Positions 52,063-63,225 of a stretch of 64,000 bases of DNA are shown here, piece after piece; positions within the stretch are counted from its first letter, which is position 1, and each line of letters begins with the position of its first letter. The notes below the pieces were generated by a model. The model was given only the letters and a program-made list of their open reading frames with translations. It had not been told where the DNA came from and ran no database searches. This DNA is from DASWDH01 sp035318505 (GTDB lineage: Bacteria > Myxococcota_A > Polyangia > Polyangiales > Polyangiaceae). The stretch spans positions 3,660 through 67,659 of the forward strand of contig DATHEQ010000089.1 of assembly GCA_035318505.1 (NCBI GenBank), read 5' to 3'. Both the position numbers and the translations under genes were made by a program.

Positions 52063-52293
52063 TGGCTCTCCGCAATCCCGCCCGTTACCGCGTTTCACAT
52101 AGCACGGGACCAGGCATCGGACCCGCGGAATGCCTTGTCGACACCACCGGCGGCGAGAAGTGAGTTGCCAATGCGCCGATCGATGAGCGGCGTGTGCGAA
52201 GCGATCGCGTGCTTTGGGCGCAGCGAGTACCGCGAGTGCGCCAGTTCTTCGTCATATCGGTACTCGTCCGCCAGTTTGCTGCAGACGTGTGCG

Positions 52294-53772
52294 CTACTTC
52301 GCCCCCATTGACTCGAGACGGCGCCGCAAGACTTGAGCATCAGGACCTTCAGGATGATCGACGAGGAAGGACTGAATTGCGGCCTTTTCGGATTCATAGC
52401 GACCGAGCGCTCGCAGCGCGCGAATCCGTCCGAACTCGGCCTCTTGCGCGAGCACACCTTTCCGTTCGTTCAAATAACCGTCGAACGCAGCGAGCGCCCC
52501 GGCGGGATCGTTCAACTCGGAAAGGAGCAGTCCGCCCAGCGCGACGAGCGCAGTGCGACCTTCTGCGCCGTGCGGGTCACTCGCGTAAGCGGCGCGGTAA
52601 GAATCGGCCGCTTCACGAAAGGCGCCTTGCGTGCGCAGAGCGCGCGCGCGACCAAGTAGATCGCGGGCGGGTGCGCGCGCGCCAGGCTCTGCCGCGCGCG
52701 GGGGCGCGGTTGCCGCGACCGGTGCCGGCGTGGCCGTAGGAACAGGCGTCATCGCGGTGGGGCTCGGCTCACTCGCGGTGCGCGCTGCTTCGCTCGAACC
52801 GCGCGGCGGCTCGGCCGACTTCTCGTTCCGCGCCGAGGAACGCTCTTCGCGCTCCGCGATCTCGGACGGTTTCTCGCCGCGTGCCGCGGGGCGATCTTCG
52901 CGGTACGTCAGAAGCGCGAGATCGCGGCGGCGATCGTGCTGAGTCAACGGCGCTGCCGCATGCGCGTCCCCGATGCGGACCTGTTCACCGGCGAGCAGAC
53001 GCTGTTCGGCGCCGCTGCCCGTGGGCTGCACCACGACTTCGCCGCGCTCGCAGCGAGCCATGGTGTCGCCATTGGCCATGATCTCGACGGAGAAGATGGT
53101 GCCGACAGCGGTCACGGTGCCCGCCGCGGTGGCGACGCCAAAGCTCGTTCCCGGCGTTTGCGGAGCCAAGGAGACCACCACGCGACCCCGCACGAGATCG
53201 AGTACGCGGCGCGGCGAGACGAGTCTCGCCGTCGTGACCTCCGACCCTGCGCCGAGGCAAGCGGTCGCCCCTGGTGAAATCATTCGGCAGGTGGGCGAAG
53301 TACCGGCGGCGATGCGCGTTTCAGTGGCCGGCGCGAGCGTCGGAGTTCCGGACGGCAGGGTTTGCGGCGGCGCGACGGCCGGCGCGACGAAGTGTTCGCC
53401 GATGGACGCCGTCGGCACGGCAACGTGCGGACGGCGTGCCATCACGGCGATCGCGGCGGCGAGCGCGCAAGCTCCGAGCACCACGCCTGCCACCGTGCGT
53501 CGTCGCATCGGCAACGCGCGGAAGATCGACGACGGCGCGTCCTCGACGCGAGGAGCTCGGGCCGCGAGAAGGACCTGCTCCAAGATTTGCTCATCGAGCA
53601 CCGAATCGAGTGAGGCACCGTCGAGGCTTCGCCACACGGCCGCTTCGTCAGCGCAGGACTTGCACGTCGCTTCGTGCGTGCGCTGAAAGCGGCGCTCTTC
53701 ATCGGTGACGATTTCACCGATCGCTTCGCGATCGGAGATATCGATCCAAGGCTGACACTCTGCCCGCCTCAT
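52294..53772 (-). CDS. FecR-like membrane protein with Zn-finger-like N terminus and TPR-like C terminus
   Basis: Predicted partner (anti-sigma or regulator) of the ECF sigma factor encoded directly upstream with a four-base overlap. It has 492 residues: a short cytoplasmic anti-sigma-like part with H-x3-C-x2-C (THEATCKSCADEAA, about 33-46), a transmembrane helix (about 92-110) and a FecR domain (about 165-275; VLDLVRGRVVVSLAPQ, TVTAVGTIFSVEI). A charged, Pro/Ala-rich linker follows, then TPR-like helices (about 370-490; ALRTQGAFREAADSYRAAYASDP). The TPR part in the periplasm would sense or bind other envelope proteins. No TonB receptor of the Fec kind is adjacent. Confidence 0.83.
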   Translation of the reverse strand: MRRAECQPWIDISDREAIGEIVTDEERRFQRTHEATCKSCADEAAVWRSLDGASLDSVLDEQILEQVLLAARAPRVEDAPSSIFRALPMRRRTVAGVVLGACALAAAIAVMARRPHVAVPTASIGEHFVAPAVAPPQTLPSGTPTLAPATETRIAAGTSPTCRMISPGATACLGAGSEVTTARLVSPRRVLDLVRGRVVVSLAPQTPGTSFGVATAAGTVTAVGTIFSVEIMANGDTMARCERGEVVVQPTGSGAEQRLLAGEQVRIGDAHAAAPLTQHDRRRDLALLTYREDRPAARGEKPSEIAEREERSSARNEKSAEPPRGSSEAARTASEPSPTAMTPVPTATPAPVAATAPPRAAEPGARAPARDLLGRARALRTQGAFREAADSYRAAYASDPHGAEGRTALVALGGLLLSELNDPAGALAAFDGYLNERKGVLAQEAEFGRIRALRALGRYESEKAAIQSFLVDHPEGPDAQVLRRRLESMGAK

Positions 53773-54434
53773 CGCGCCCCCCCTCGACCAGACGCTGTGT
53801 CGAGTAGCTGTTCGCGCCGAACAATGCGCCGGATCGCTTCGCGCGCCCGAAGGAGGCGATCCTTGACCGTGTTAGGTGACACTGCCGTAAGCTCCGCGAT
53901 CTCCTCGATCGAGTATTCGAAGCCATGCCGCAGAACCAGCACCGTTCGAGCCGGCTCGGAGAGACGATCGAGGTACTCGCGGACGATGACGGATGGGTCG
54001 CTCGACCCATGGACCGCCATCTCGATGTCGTCCCACATCGTCGTGCCTTCGGCGCGCCGCTTGGCGGCCGAGCGAAGCGCGGTGCGAACGACGATGCGAT
54101 CGGCCCACCGTTCGAGCGAGCTTTCGCCTCGGAAAGTGCCGGCCGATTTCAGGATCTCGAGCAGACTCGCCTGACTTGCGTCACTGGCGTCGGCGTTGTT
54201 TTGCAAGAGGGAGCGGGATAAGCGCTGAACACGTTCCATGAGTCTAGTTGCGACGAGTCGCTGTGCGGTGGGGTCGGCGGCTGCTGCCAAAGCCATGAGC
54301 TGCAGGTCCTCGGCGGTGTGCGAGGGTGCCGGCACGGTAGTAGCCGGTCCTTGTTTTTCTAGTGCATCGGACGCGCCGACTCGGGCGGAACGAAAAGCAC
54401 TCACTTGGGATTCATACCACACGCGAGCCGGCAA
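53769..54434 (-). CDS. ECF RNA polymerase sigma factor
   Basis: Extracytoplasmic-function sigma factor of 221 residues. Region 2 lies about 45-115 (LVATRLMERVQRLSRSLL, ASQASLLEILKSAGTFRGESSLERWADRIVVRTALRSAAKRR), and region 4 about 155-210 (YLDRLSEPARTVLVLRHGFEYSIEEIAELTAVSPNTVKDRLLRAREAIRR), a helix-turn-helix that reads the -35 box. Membrane FecR-TPR control is implied by the coupled downstream gene. Targets are unknown; the divergent TolB-like lipoprotein gene is a candidate. Confidence 0.88.
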   Translation of the reverse strand: MPARVWYESQVSAFRSARVGASDALEKQGPATTVPAPSHTAEDLQLMALAAAADPTAQRLVATRLMERVQRLSRSLLQNNADASDASQASLLEILKSAGTFRGESSLERWADRIVVRTALRSAAKRRAEGTTMWDDIEMAVHGSSDPSVIVREYLDRLSEPARTVLVLRHGFEYSIEEIAELTAVSPNTVKDRLLRAREAIRRIVRREQLLDTASGRGGAR

Positions 54435-54641
54435 TGAACCGCCGGAGGGCCGACAAAAGGGCGCATTTCAGTACACTACCGCGTACATCCGCCCAATTCG
54501 ACTGTCCCTGGCCACTTACCCTGCAGCTCATCGATCCGCGAGGCGACAGTAGCAGGATCGAGAGCTTTCGACGCAGCGCATCGATGGCCAGCTCGCACCG
54601 CCCATGCTAGCCGACCATCCGACCCATCCATGAGGAGCTCA

Positions 54642-56639
54642 ATGAACAGGCGGCCTTCGGTAACTGCGTTGTTCCCAATACTGATCGGCTTTGCCCTGTG
54701 GGTAGCTTGCTCGAGCGACAGCACGAGCGAGCGTCCCAATACCGGCGGGTCGAGCAGCGGATCGACCACCTCCGGCGGGGCAACCTCGGGCGTGGGCGGC
54801 GGACTCACCACGACGGGCACCACGACCGGCACCAGCACCGGCACTACCGGCGGGCTTCCGCCCGGCACTGGATCTGGCGGCGCCGGGGGAGGCGGCAGGG
54901 GCGGGACCGGCGGCGGGGACGCCAGCACGACGCTCCCCCCACGCATCATCGACCGGACCGCCGGCAAAATCCCCCCTGACGGCGTCACCAAGATCACGAC
55001 CGGGGGACCCAAGGGCGCGATGGCGTTCCTCTACCCGTATGACCAGACGGTCTTTCCGGGGGGCATCCTACCGCCGCTGGTGCAGTGGAAGCCCAACGCC
55101 ACCGGCCCCATCGACGCCGTCTACATCCACATTTCTTCGAAGTTCTTCGACTATAAAGAAGTGTTCGGCCCCATCACGGCGCCCCAGATCGAGCTCCCGA
55201 AAGACGCGTGGGATGGGGCCGCCGAGCAGAGCCTAGGCGCGGTCGACCCGACGACCGTCGAGCTGACGACGATGAGCGGCACCGTCGTCACCGGTCCCAT
55301 CACCGAGACGTGGGTCTTTGCGCGCGGGCAGATGAAAAACGCGGTTTACTACAACACGTACGGCTCGGCGCGCACGTTTCCTCCCAACGGCGCCGTCATG
55401 CGCATCTTGCCGCTGGCGCGCGAACCGGAAGTCGTCAAGACCGCCGTCGGCGCGGTTCCCGTTGGTCCTTGCTACTCGTGTCACTCGCTTTCCGCCAACG
55501 GCCAGATGCTCGTCGCGCAGCGTCATCAGTATCCGGGCGGGCCTTACACCAGCAACTCGTTCGACGTGACCGCCAATCCGAACGCCGATCCACCGCCGCT
55601 CGCCACGGCAGCGGTGGGCGACGAAGATTGGGGCTTCAGCGCGGTGTATCCCGATGGCTCCAAGCTTTTGACCGCGGCGCAGCCCATCGCGGCGGGTGGT
55701 TTCCCGGCGCTCTTCCCGTTTGCCGAGCAGAATAACCCGGGGATGCTCGGGCCGCGTCAGGCCAAGATGTTCGATACGCGCACCGGCGCGCCGATCCCCA
55801 TCACGGGGCTCGTCGTCAACGCGAAGATGCCGGCATTCTCGCCCGACGGAAAGAAGATCGTCTTCAACGATCACGACAACGGTCAAGGGCACTCGCTCGC
55901 CGTGATGGACTTCGATCCGGCGACGAATACGTTCTCGAATCGCATCGAGATCTACAAAGATGCGACGCTCTTCCCCGGCTGGCCTTTCTTCACGCCCGAC
56001 GGGCTCGAAGTGGTCTTCTCGCTCGGCAACGGATCGGACTATGCGACGATCCAAGACCCCCCCACGGGGCTCATCGTCAATCGCAGCAATCTCTACATCG
56101 TCGATATCAAGTTTCTCACCAAGCGCCCTCTCGATCTCACCAACGGCCTTGGCCTGCCAGCGCGCGATAAGGACCTCAACTACTACAGCACCGTCAGCCC
56201 GGTGGCGGCGGGCGGCTACTTCTGGGTGTTTTTCACGAGCCGGCGCACCTACGGCAACGTGATGGTGCAGCCCGAGACCGACTCGGTCACGAAGAAACTG
56301 TGGGTGGCCGCGGTCAACATCGAGAGCCAGCGCGGCGAATTCCCGAGCCCCCCCATGGGAGACCCCAGCCATCCGGCGTTTTATCTGCCCGGGCAGGAGC
56401 TCAGCTCGGGAAACATCCGCGCCTTCGCCACCCTGACGCCCTGCAAAGCGGACGGCTTAGACTGCACGAGCGGGCTCGATTGCTGCGGCGGCTTCTGCGT
56501 GGGGGGTAAATGCAAGCCTTCCACGCCGGAGTGCTCGAAGATCGAGGACAAGTGCACGACCAATACCGATTGCTGCGCCTTCATGCCCCCTCTCGGGTGC
56601 ATCGGCGGGCGCTGCACGCTACCGCCCATCATCAAGTAG
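54642..56639 (+). CDS. TolB-like beta-propeller lipoprotein with CxxCH and Cys-knot-like tail
   Basis: Exported lipoprotein of 665 residues. AGGAG five bases before ATG 54642 sets the start; the lipobox is ALWVAC (Cys23). A Gly/Thr/Ser linker runs to about 100. The core has WD40/TolB-type strands (VYPDGSKLLTAA, PAFSPDGKKIVFNDHD, PFFTPDGLEVVFS), and a haem-type CYSCHSLS lies near residue 280. The last 60 residues carry twelve or so cysteines (CKADGLDCTSGLDCCGGFC) in a dickkopf/colipase-like spacing common in myxobacterial surface proteins. It is divergent from the ECF sigma gene. No enzymatic role can be stated; a protein-binding scaffold is likely. Confidence 0.82.
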   Translation: MNRRPSVTALFPILIGFALWVACSSDSTSERPNTGGSSSGSTTSGGATSGVGGGLTTTGTTTGTSTGTTGGLPPGTGSGGAGGGGRGGTGGGDASTTLPPRIIDRTAGKIPPDGVTKITTGGPKGAMAFLYPYDQTVFPGGILPPLVQWKPNATGPIDAVYIHISSKFFDYKEVFGPITAPQIELPKDAWDGAAEQSLGAVDPTTVELTTMSGTVVTGPITETWVFARGQMKNAVYYNTYGSARTFPPNGAVMRILPLAREPEVVKTAVGAVPVGPCYSCHSLSANGQMLVAQRHQYPGGPYTSNSFDVTANPNADPPPLATAAVGDEDWGFSAVYPDGSKLLTAAQPIAAGGFPALFPFAEQNNPGMLGPRQAKMFDTRTGAPIPITGLVVNAKMPAFSPDGKKIVFNDHDNGQGHSLAVMDFDPATNTFSNRIEIYKDATLFPGWPFFTPDGLEVVFSLGNGSDYATIQDPPTGLIVNRSNLYIVDIKFLTKRPLDLTNGLGLPARDKDLNYYSTVSPVAAGGYFWVFFTSRRTYGNVMVQPETDSVTKKLWVAAVNIESQRGEFPSPPMGDPSHPAFYLPGQELSSGNIRAFATLTPCKADGLDCTSGLDCCGGFCVGGKCKPSTPECSKIEDKCTTNTDCCAFMPPLGCIGGRCTLPPIIK

Positions 56640-56642
56640 CGG

Positions 56643-57665
56643 CTACAACAGGTCGACGGCCAGTCCGAATCCCAACTTGGGCCGTATCGCATGCGACCGC
56701 AGGATGACGATGTTGGGCGAGGCGATGTAGGAATAGGGGTTGATGATCCCGTCGACCCCGCCCTGCGCCAAGAGCCGGATGCGAGGCAGAATCGACCAAG
56801 AGATCCCCGCCATCGCGCCAATCCCGAAGAACCATCGGCTCTCGGCTGGGCGCGCCTCGAAGCCCTCGTCGGTTTTGGCGACGGGACGCGTCACATAGTC
56901 GACCATCATCTCCATCTCGACCGTGGGTGCCAGACGGGAACCACCTTCGTATCCGACGACGATGGCGCCGGGATGGCGAACGAGGATGAGCGATACGGGC
57001 GGGGTGCTCGTGTTGATGGGTGCGAAGAGCTGCGAGCTTATCCCGGCATAGAACCCGCCTGAGTGCCAGCGCAGCCCGATGGCGCCTCCCGACTGCCAGC
57101 CGAGGCCCTCCCCAAAGGTGGTTCCCAAATAGGCGGCGGTCGCGGTGATCCCCTGTCGTGGCTTCCATGACGTCGGAGAAGCCGCGGCCGCCTCATCCGC
57201 CCTCGCTCGGGCGATGCCGACGTGCCCGCCGTCGAGGATCGCTTCGACCATCGAACGAACCACAATCGCGGCTTCCTCGAGGGCGACCCGCTTGCCTTGG
57301 GGCTTGACGCGAATTCGTCGCACTAGCGTGGTGTCGATGGCCGGCTCGGTGAAGGAGACCACCCATTCGCCGGGTGTGGCGGGGTCGATGGTCAACGTAC
57401 CGATTCGATACGCCCCGTCCTTGCCTGGCTCGACGGTATTGGGCGGGTCGCCCGGCGCGCCGATGACGAGCCGAACGGGCAAACCCGTCAGATGGGCGCG
57501 TACGGCATCGATCATGGCCTGAGCGTCTTTGGCCTCCGGATCCACCGCAAAGACGACGACACCCGGCGCGCCTTCGCTGACTGGCTCGGCGGCCCACAGC
57601 GGCGCGGTGATCAACGCAATCAGGGAAAACACCGCCGCGACGATGGAAGCACGGCAGCCACGCAC
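56643..57665 (-). CDS. Exported protein with probable outer-membrane beta-barrel domain
   Basis: With GTG 57665 as start the protein has 340 residues and a clear signal peptide (IVAAVFSLIALITAPLWAAE). An ATG at 57854 would add 63 residues with no family look and hide the signal, so I prefer the GTG although no ribosome site is obvious. The periplasmic part (about 30-150) ends in a helix. From about 165 there are alternating amphipathic strands (GITATAAYLGTTFGEGLGWQSGGAIGLRWHSGGFYAGISSQL) to the C terminus AVDLL, as in a small barrel. No known family was recognised. It is convergent with the TolB-like lipoprotein gene, three bases away. Confidence 0.65.
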   Translation of the reverse strand: MRGCRASIVAAVFSLIALITAPLWAAEPVSEGAPGVVVFAVDPEAKDAQAMIDAVRAHLTGLPVRLVIGAPGDPPNTVEPGKDGAYRIGTLTIDPATPGEWVVSFTEPAIDTTLVRRIRVKPQGKRVALEEAAIVVRSMVEAILDGGHVGIARARADEAAAASPTSWKPRQGITATAAYLGTTFGEGLGWQSGGAIGLRWHSGGFYAGISSQLFAPINTSTPPVSLILVRHPGAIVVGYEGGSRLAPTVEMEMMVDYVTRPVAKTDEGFEARPAESRWFFGIGAMAGISWSILPRIRLLAQGGVDGIINPYSYIASPNIVILRSHAIRPKLGFGLAVDLL

Positions 57666-58255
57666 AGGCCGTCCGTACCAGACGGTTCTTCCGTCCACAA
57701 GTTTGGCCGTCAGCGAGCCCGAAGCGGCCGCGGCTCGGCCCCCAGCGAGAGCCGTGTTGCTCCTGTGCCCACGGACACCCACCAAGGACGCGCATTCGCG
57801 ATAAGTGCGACGGAGTCGTCCATCGCGCTCATTACCGTTCATCCTTGTCGGCATTGCGATACCGATTGCCGAGAGTGCACGACATTGTCATCAATTCTGC
57901 GGCGAACGAGGCAAGTACACATCATTCAATCACTTCCTCGGCGTTGCAGATACGGGACGACGCGAGTCACTCCTGATGGCTGCATCTGCTTACACGTAGC
58001 GCTACGCGTGATTCTCAAAGCTTGTCGTCGCAATCAATGAAAAGCGCGCTATCTTAGGGGCCGTGGTGAAGCATCTTCCACCCGTGTGGGGGTTGTGTGA
58101 TGGCGCTTCGAGTCGTGAGTGAGTTGCCGACTAATTTCGGTCTGGGGTAGAGTCCGCGCATTTACCGCCGTTTATTACGGTAGCGTATTTGATTGTGGGG
58201 GTGGCTTGAAGCGAGTTAGCCAAAGGTCGTTGCACCAAAGCAGGGGAGTATTGTC
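57666..58255. other. 590-base intergenic region before the second kinase
   Basis: It may hold the N-terminal extension of the barrel protein (if ATG 57854 is used), then about 400 bases without a credible gene. The part from 58000 on is AT-richer and contains TACCG/CGGTA arms around TTTATTA (58163-58182), which could be a regulator site. GGGGAG lies before the kinase GTG. No RNA gene was recognised. Confidence 0.45.
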
Positions 58256-59842
<1,587 letters not shown>

Positions 59843-60019
59843 CCCGTAAACAGCGCCGAAGTTGCAGTCAGGGAGGGCAGTTCGACAGCATGAGACACCG
59901 TAAGAACGAAGTGTCGGCACTGGCAATCGACTGCCAGCAAGATCGTTGGAGTAGGGCTACGGCGACGCAAACCAACTGACCGAAGGTCGGGTGCAGCAAT
60001 GCTCGTGGGGAGATCGAAG

Positions 60020-61291
60020 ATGGCAGGGAACGGCTCGTTTGCGCGACGTAGGTTCGCGATCATCGTGGCGTCGCTAGGCGGTGTAGCACTCGCAAGCTGT
60101 GCATCGGGGCCCGGCGGAATCGTCGTCGACTCCGACGGCGCTGGCGGTGCCAAGGACAGCGCGACCGATTCGCGTGAATCGGGGGGCAGCTCGATGGCCG
60201 GCTCCGGCGGCGCAGCAGGTACGACTCCGGACAGCGCCGCGGACGTGGTGGTCCTAGACGTACCCGAAGATCGCAGCGGCGACGCTGGAATCCCTCCGCT
60301 TTGCGTCTTTTACACCGACCCGCCGCCAGTGCTCTTCTCCTTCGACGATGGCAGCGCCGATGGAACCGGCGACGTTGGCGCAGACGCGGTTGCGACCGAA
60401 GCGGGCTCCGCCGATACGGGCGCCGATACGGGCAGCGTCGATGCCATGCTCCCCGACGCGGCGGGCCAAGATGCGACGCTCATCGACGCTACGAGCGACG
60501 CGTCTACGGTCGACGCGGTTGCCGACGGGGGCGGTGACGCCTCGAGCGATCGCGGTGGCCGCGGGGGACCCGATGCGGGCGACGCAGGGCCGGCACCGAG
60601 CATCACTGTTCTCAATAGCCCCTTTCTCGGTCCCTATTTGGCCGATTCGGCGGGGCGAACGCTGTACACGTTCGGCAACGACAAGGCGGGCGATTGCAAT
60701 TACTCGCCCATCCCCGACTGCGAGGCGGATTGCGCCATCGCGTGGCCTCCCTTCGACGCCGGCCCGCGGACGCTCGCGCCATCGCTCAACCCTCTCGTCT
60801 TCGGCTCGACCGCGCGCAACGACGGCGGCTCGCAAATCACGACGTATTACGGATGGCCGCTCTACTACTACCGCTCGGACACCGCGGGAGGGCAGATCAA
60901 CGGTCACGCCAAGAGCAAGACGTGGCACGTGGCCACCGTGGCGCCGGCCAACATGATGATCATGCGGGACAAGACGAACCCGCGCTATATCGCCGACGGG
61001 GCGGGCCATACGCTCTATGTCTTCGATCAAGATAACGCCGGCACGGTCGGGTCTGACCCCATCAGCGCCTGCGTGGGGGATTGCCTCACTCAGTATCCGC
61101 CATTCCAGCGCAACCGCATCAACGCGGTGTCGTCGCTCGATACCAACGATCTCACTCTTTTCGTACGCGCGGACACGGGACGTCAACAAGTTGCCTATAA
61201 AGGGGCGCCTCTCTATTTGTCGGCGGCGGACATGCGGTCCGGCGACCAAAAAGGCGTGGCCATGGGGTGGATAGTGGCGGCGGCACCATGA
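60020..61291 (+). CDS. Lipoprotein with COG4315-type secreted repeats
   Basis: Exported lipoprotein of 423 residues; ATG 60020 follows GGGGAG. The lipobox GVALASC gives Cys27. Residues about 30-190 are Asp/Ala/Gly-rich linker. The C-terminal half has Lipoprotein_15/COG4315 repeats: ADSAGRTLYTFGNDKAGDCNY...CAIAWPPF and IADGAGHTLYVFDQDNAGTVGS...CVGDCLTQYPPF, each followed by YYGWPLYYY or YKGAPLYLS. The biochemical role of this family is unknown, though related proteins occur in electron-transfer gene sets. The stop overlaps the next start (ATGA). Confidence 0.83.
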   Translation: MAGNGSFARRRFAIIVASLGGVALASCASGPGGIVVDSDGAGGAKDSATDSRESGGSSMAGSGGAAGTTPDSAADVVVLDVPEDRSGDAGIPPLCVFYTDPPPVLFSFDDGSADGTGDVGADAVATEAGSADTGADTGSVDAMLPDAAGQDATLIDATSDASTVDAVADGGGDASSDRGGRGGPDAGDAGPAPSITVLNSPFLGPYLADSAGRTLYTFGNDKAGDCNYSPIPDCEADCAIAWPPFDAGPRTLAPSLNPLVFGSTARNDGGSQITTYYGWPLYYYRSDTAGGQINGHAKSKTWHVATVAPANMMIMRDKTNPRYIADGAGHTLYVFDQDNAGTVGSDPISACVGDCLTQYPPFQRNRINAVSSLDTNDLTLFVRADTGRQQVAYKGAPLYLSAADMRSGDQKGVAMGWIVAAAP

Positions 61292-62352
61292 GAAGAGATT
61301 TCTCTCGAATCCATCGTGAGCGAAGGCGCTACGTAGCGGCGCTCGCTAGTTGGGCGGCGATGGGCGTGCTCCTCGTAGCCGGCGACGCGCGAGCCGACCC
61401 CGCAGCGACGGAGAAGGCCGCCGCGGAGGTGCTGTTTCAGCAAGGCACGGATCTGATGAGCGAGAAGCAGTACGCCGCGGCTTGTGAAAAGTTCGCCGGC
61501 AGCCAGCAGCTCGATCCTGCGCTCGGAACGCTACTTCGCTTGGCAGACTGCAACGACCGCATTGGAAAGAGCGCGAGCGCTTGGGCGATGTTCAAAGAGG
61601 CGTCTTCCGTGGCGCGCTCGACCAAGGAGCCGGAGCGTCAGCGCATCGCGGACGAGCGCGGAGGCGAGCTCGAGAAGCGCCTCTCCAAACTGGAGATCAA
61701 GCTCGAAACCAGAAACCTGCCGGGGGGATTCGAGCTCAAGCTCAATGGCGTGAGCATCCCGCGCGCCATCTGGGACAGCGCGGTTCCCGTCGATCCCGGC
61801 CGCCAGAAGCTGGAAGCGTCCGCACCGGGGCGCGTCACTTGGAGTGGCGGCGTCGAAGTGCCGGACGGGCCCTCGACGCGCAGCATCGAAGTGCCGGCAC
61901 TTGTCGCCAAACCGGCGTCGGCCGAGCCAGCACCTTCTGGTTCGGGGCTCTCCGCTTCGGGGTCCACATCGCAGCTACGCGACTCGGTGAGCTCGCCCGG
62001 GAGCACGCAAAGGACGCTCGGGTTCGTCACCGGCGGGCTCGGTATCATCGGTCTCGGGGTGGGCGGCTTTCTCGGCTACCGCGCTTACTCACAGAACCAA
62101 GATTCGTTGGCGCAGTGCCGTGCCGACGATTCCAACGCGTGCACGACCGACGGTAAGACCCTGCGCGAAGACGCCCGCAGCACGGCCATGGGATCCACCA
62201 TCGCCCTTGCCGCCGGCGGCGTGCTCACACTGGGTGGACTCGTCTTGGTGCTGACGGCGCGATCCGAGTCTCGCCACGCGAGCTCGGAAATGCGCGTATC
62301 GACCGGGTTCGTCGGGCGCGGCCCCGGTGTCCAGCTGGAAGGTACGTGGTGA
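61288..62352 (+). CDS. Envelope protein with TPR-like N-terminal region and two C-terminal membrane helices
   Basis: Protein of 354 residues. The signal peptide ends at ARADPA. The next 90 residues resemble a TPR-like helical pair (AAAEVLFQQGTDLMSEKQYAAACEKFAGSQQLDPALGTLLRLADC), then come a PEGA-like beta part (LKLNGVSIPRAIWDSAVPVDPGRQKLEAS), a Ser/Gly linker and two hydrophobic segments (about 252-272 and 302-322) in the C-terminal third. This architecture recurs in myxobacteria next to kinases and lipoproteins. It is coupled to the genes on both sides, so three envelope proteins are made together. Function is unknown. Confidence 0.75.
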   Translation: MRRDFSRIHRERRRYVAALASWAAMGVLLVAGDARADPAATEKAAAEVLFQQGTDLMSEKQYAAACEKFAGSQQLDPALGTLLRLADCNDRIGKSASAWAMFKEASSVARSTKEPERQRIADERGGELEKRLSKLEIKLETRNLPGGFELKLNGVSIPRAIWDSAVPVDPGRQKLEASAPGRVTWSGGVEVPDGPSTRSIEVPALVAKPASAEPAPSGSGLSASGSTSQLRDSVSSPGSTQRTLGFVTGGLGIIGLGVGGFLGYRAYSQNQDSLAQCRADDSNACTTDGKTLREDARSTAMGSTIALAAGGVLTLGGLVLVLTARSESRHASSEMRVSTGFVGRGPGVQLEGTW

Positions 62353-62354
62353 TC

Positions 62355-63164
62355 ATGCAATTTACGACGAACTGGAGCCGCATCAGCGGCATGATCGCTC
62401 TCATGCTTTCGGTGGCAGCCTGCGCCGATGTGCTCGGGATCGACGAAGCGCACATCGATCCTGGTTTGACGCCTGGGCCGGCGACGGGCGGCGGAGCGAT
62501 TGACGCGGGCACCGGCGGCAGCAGCGGATCCCCTGCCGCGGAAACGGGTCCCTCGGGCGGAGGCGGCGCCGGAGGAAGCAGCGGAGCTCCTTCCATCGAC
62601 TCGGGAAATCCAGCCGAGACCGGTCCGGACAGCGGCGATTCCCCGCTCTGTCGGCAATATTGCAGCGACATCATGGACTACTGCAATGGTGATCTGAAGC
62701 AGTACGTCGATGTGCCGCAGTGCCTCAAAATCTGCGCTCTCTACCCGGAGGGGGCAATCACCGACTCCGACGGCAACACGGCGGCTTGCCGGCTCAAATA
62801 CGCGGGCAAGGCGCGATACGCCTCGGGATCAGAACGCGACGCTTACTGTCGCAAGGCGGGTCCGGGCAGCGAAGGCACGTGCGGAACGATCTGCGACGGC
62901 TTCTGCGCCCTGATGATGGCGGCGTGCACGCCCAAGTTCGCGCCCTACAACTATTCGAGCGTCGGCGATTGCCTCAACGCTTGCCGCGTTCTGAAAGACA
63001 CGCCTCCCTACACGGTGTCCGACGGAACGCTGCCCGATCGCAACGACGCGCAGTGTCGCTTGTTCCATGTTTGCTCGGCGGTCATGGACCCCGACGAACA
63101 CTGCGAGCACGCCATGGGCGTCACCATGTGTGACCCCAAGGGCGACGCGGGTCACGTGCACTGA
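62355..63164 (+). CDS. Cys-rich lipoprotein, CADVLGIDE type
   Basis: Lipoprotein of 269 residues; ATG 62355 gives a signal peptide ending in LSVAAC (Cys23), followed by ADVLGIDE, a start shared by many myxobacterial lipoproteins. In-frame GTGs just upstream at 62346 and 62349 are alternatives. After a Gly/Ser linker the C-terminal 170 residues contain about 18 cysteines (CRQYCSDIMDYCNGD, CLKICALYPEG, CGTICDGFCALMMAACTPKF), probably disulfide-linked helices. It is the last gene of the three-gene envelope operon. Function not recognised. Confidence 0.75.
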   Translation: MQFTTNWSRISGMIALMLSVAACADVLGIDEAHIDPGLTPGPATGGGAIDAGTGGSSGSPAAETGPSGGGGAGGSSGAPSIDSGNPAETGPDSGDSPLCRQYCSDIMDYCNGDLKQYVDVPQCLKICALYPEGAITDSDGNTAACRLKYAGKARYASGSERDAYCRKAGPGSEGTCGTICDGFCALMMAACTPKFAPYNYSSVGDCLNACRVLKDTPPYTVSDGTLPDRNDAQCRLFHVCSAVMDPDEHCEHAMGVTMCDPKGDAGHVH

Positions 63165-63225
63165 GCGCCACTCGACGATCACGGGCCGGCCCTGCCATGC
63201 CGCGGGGCCTGCCGGTAGCGTCTCT

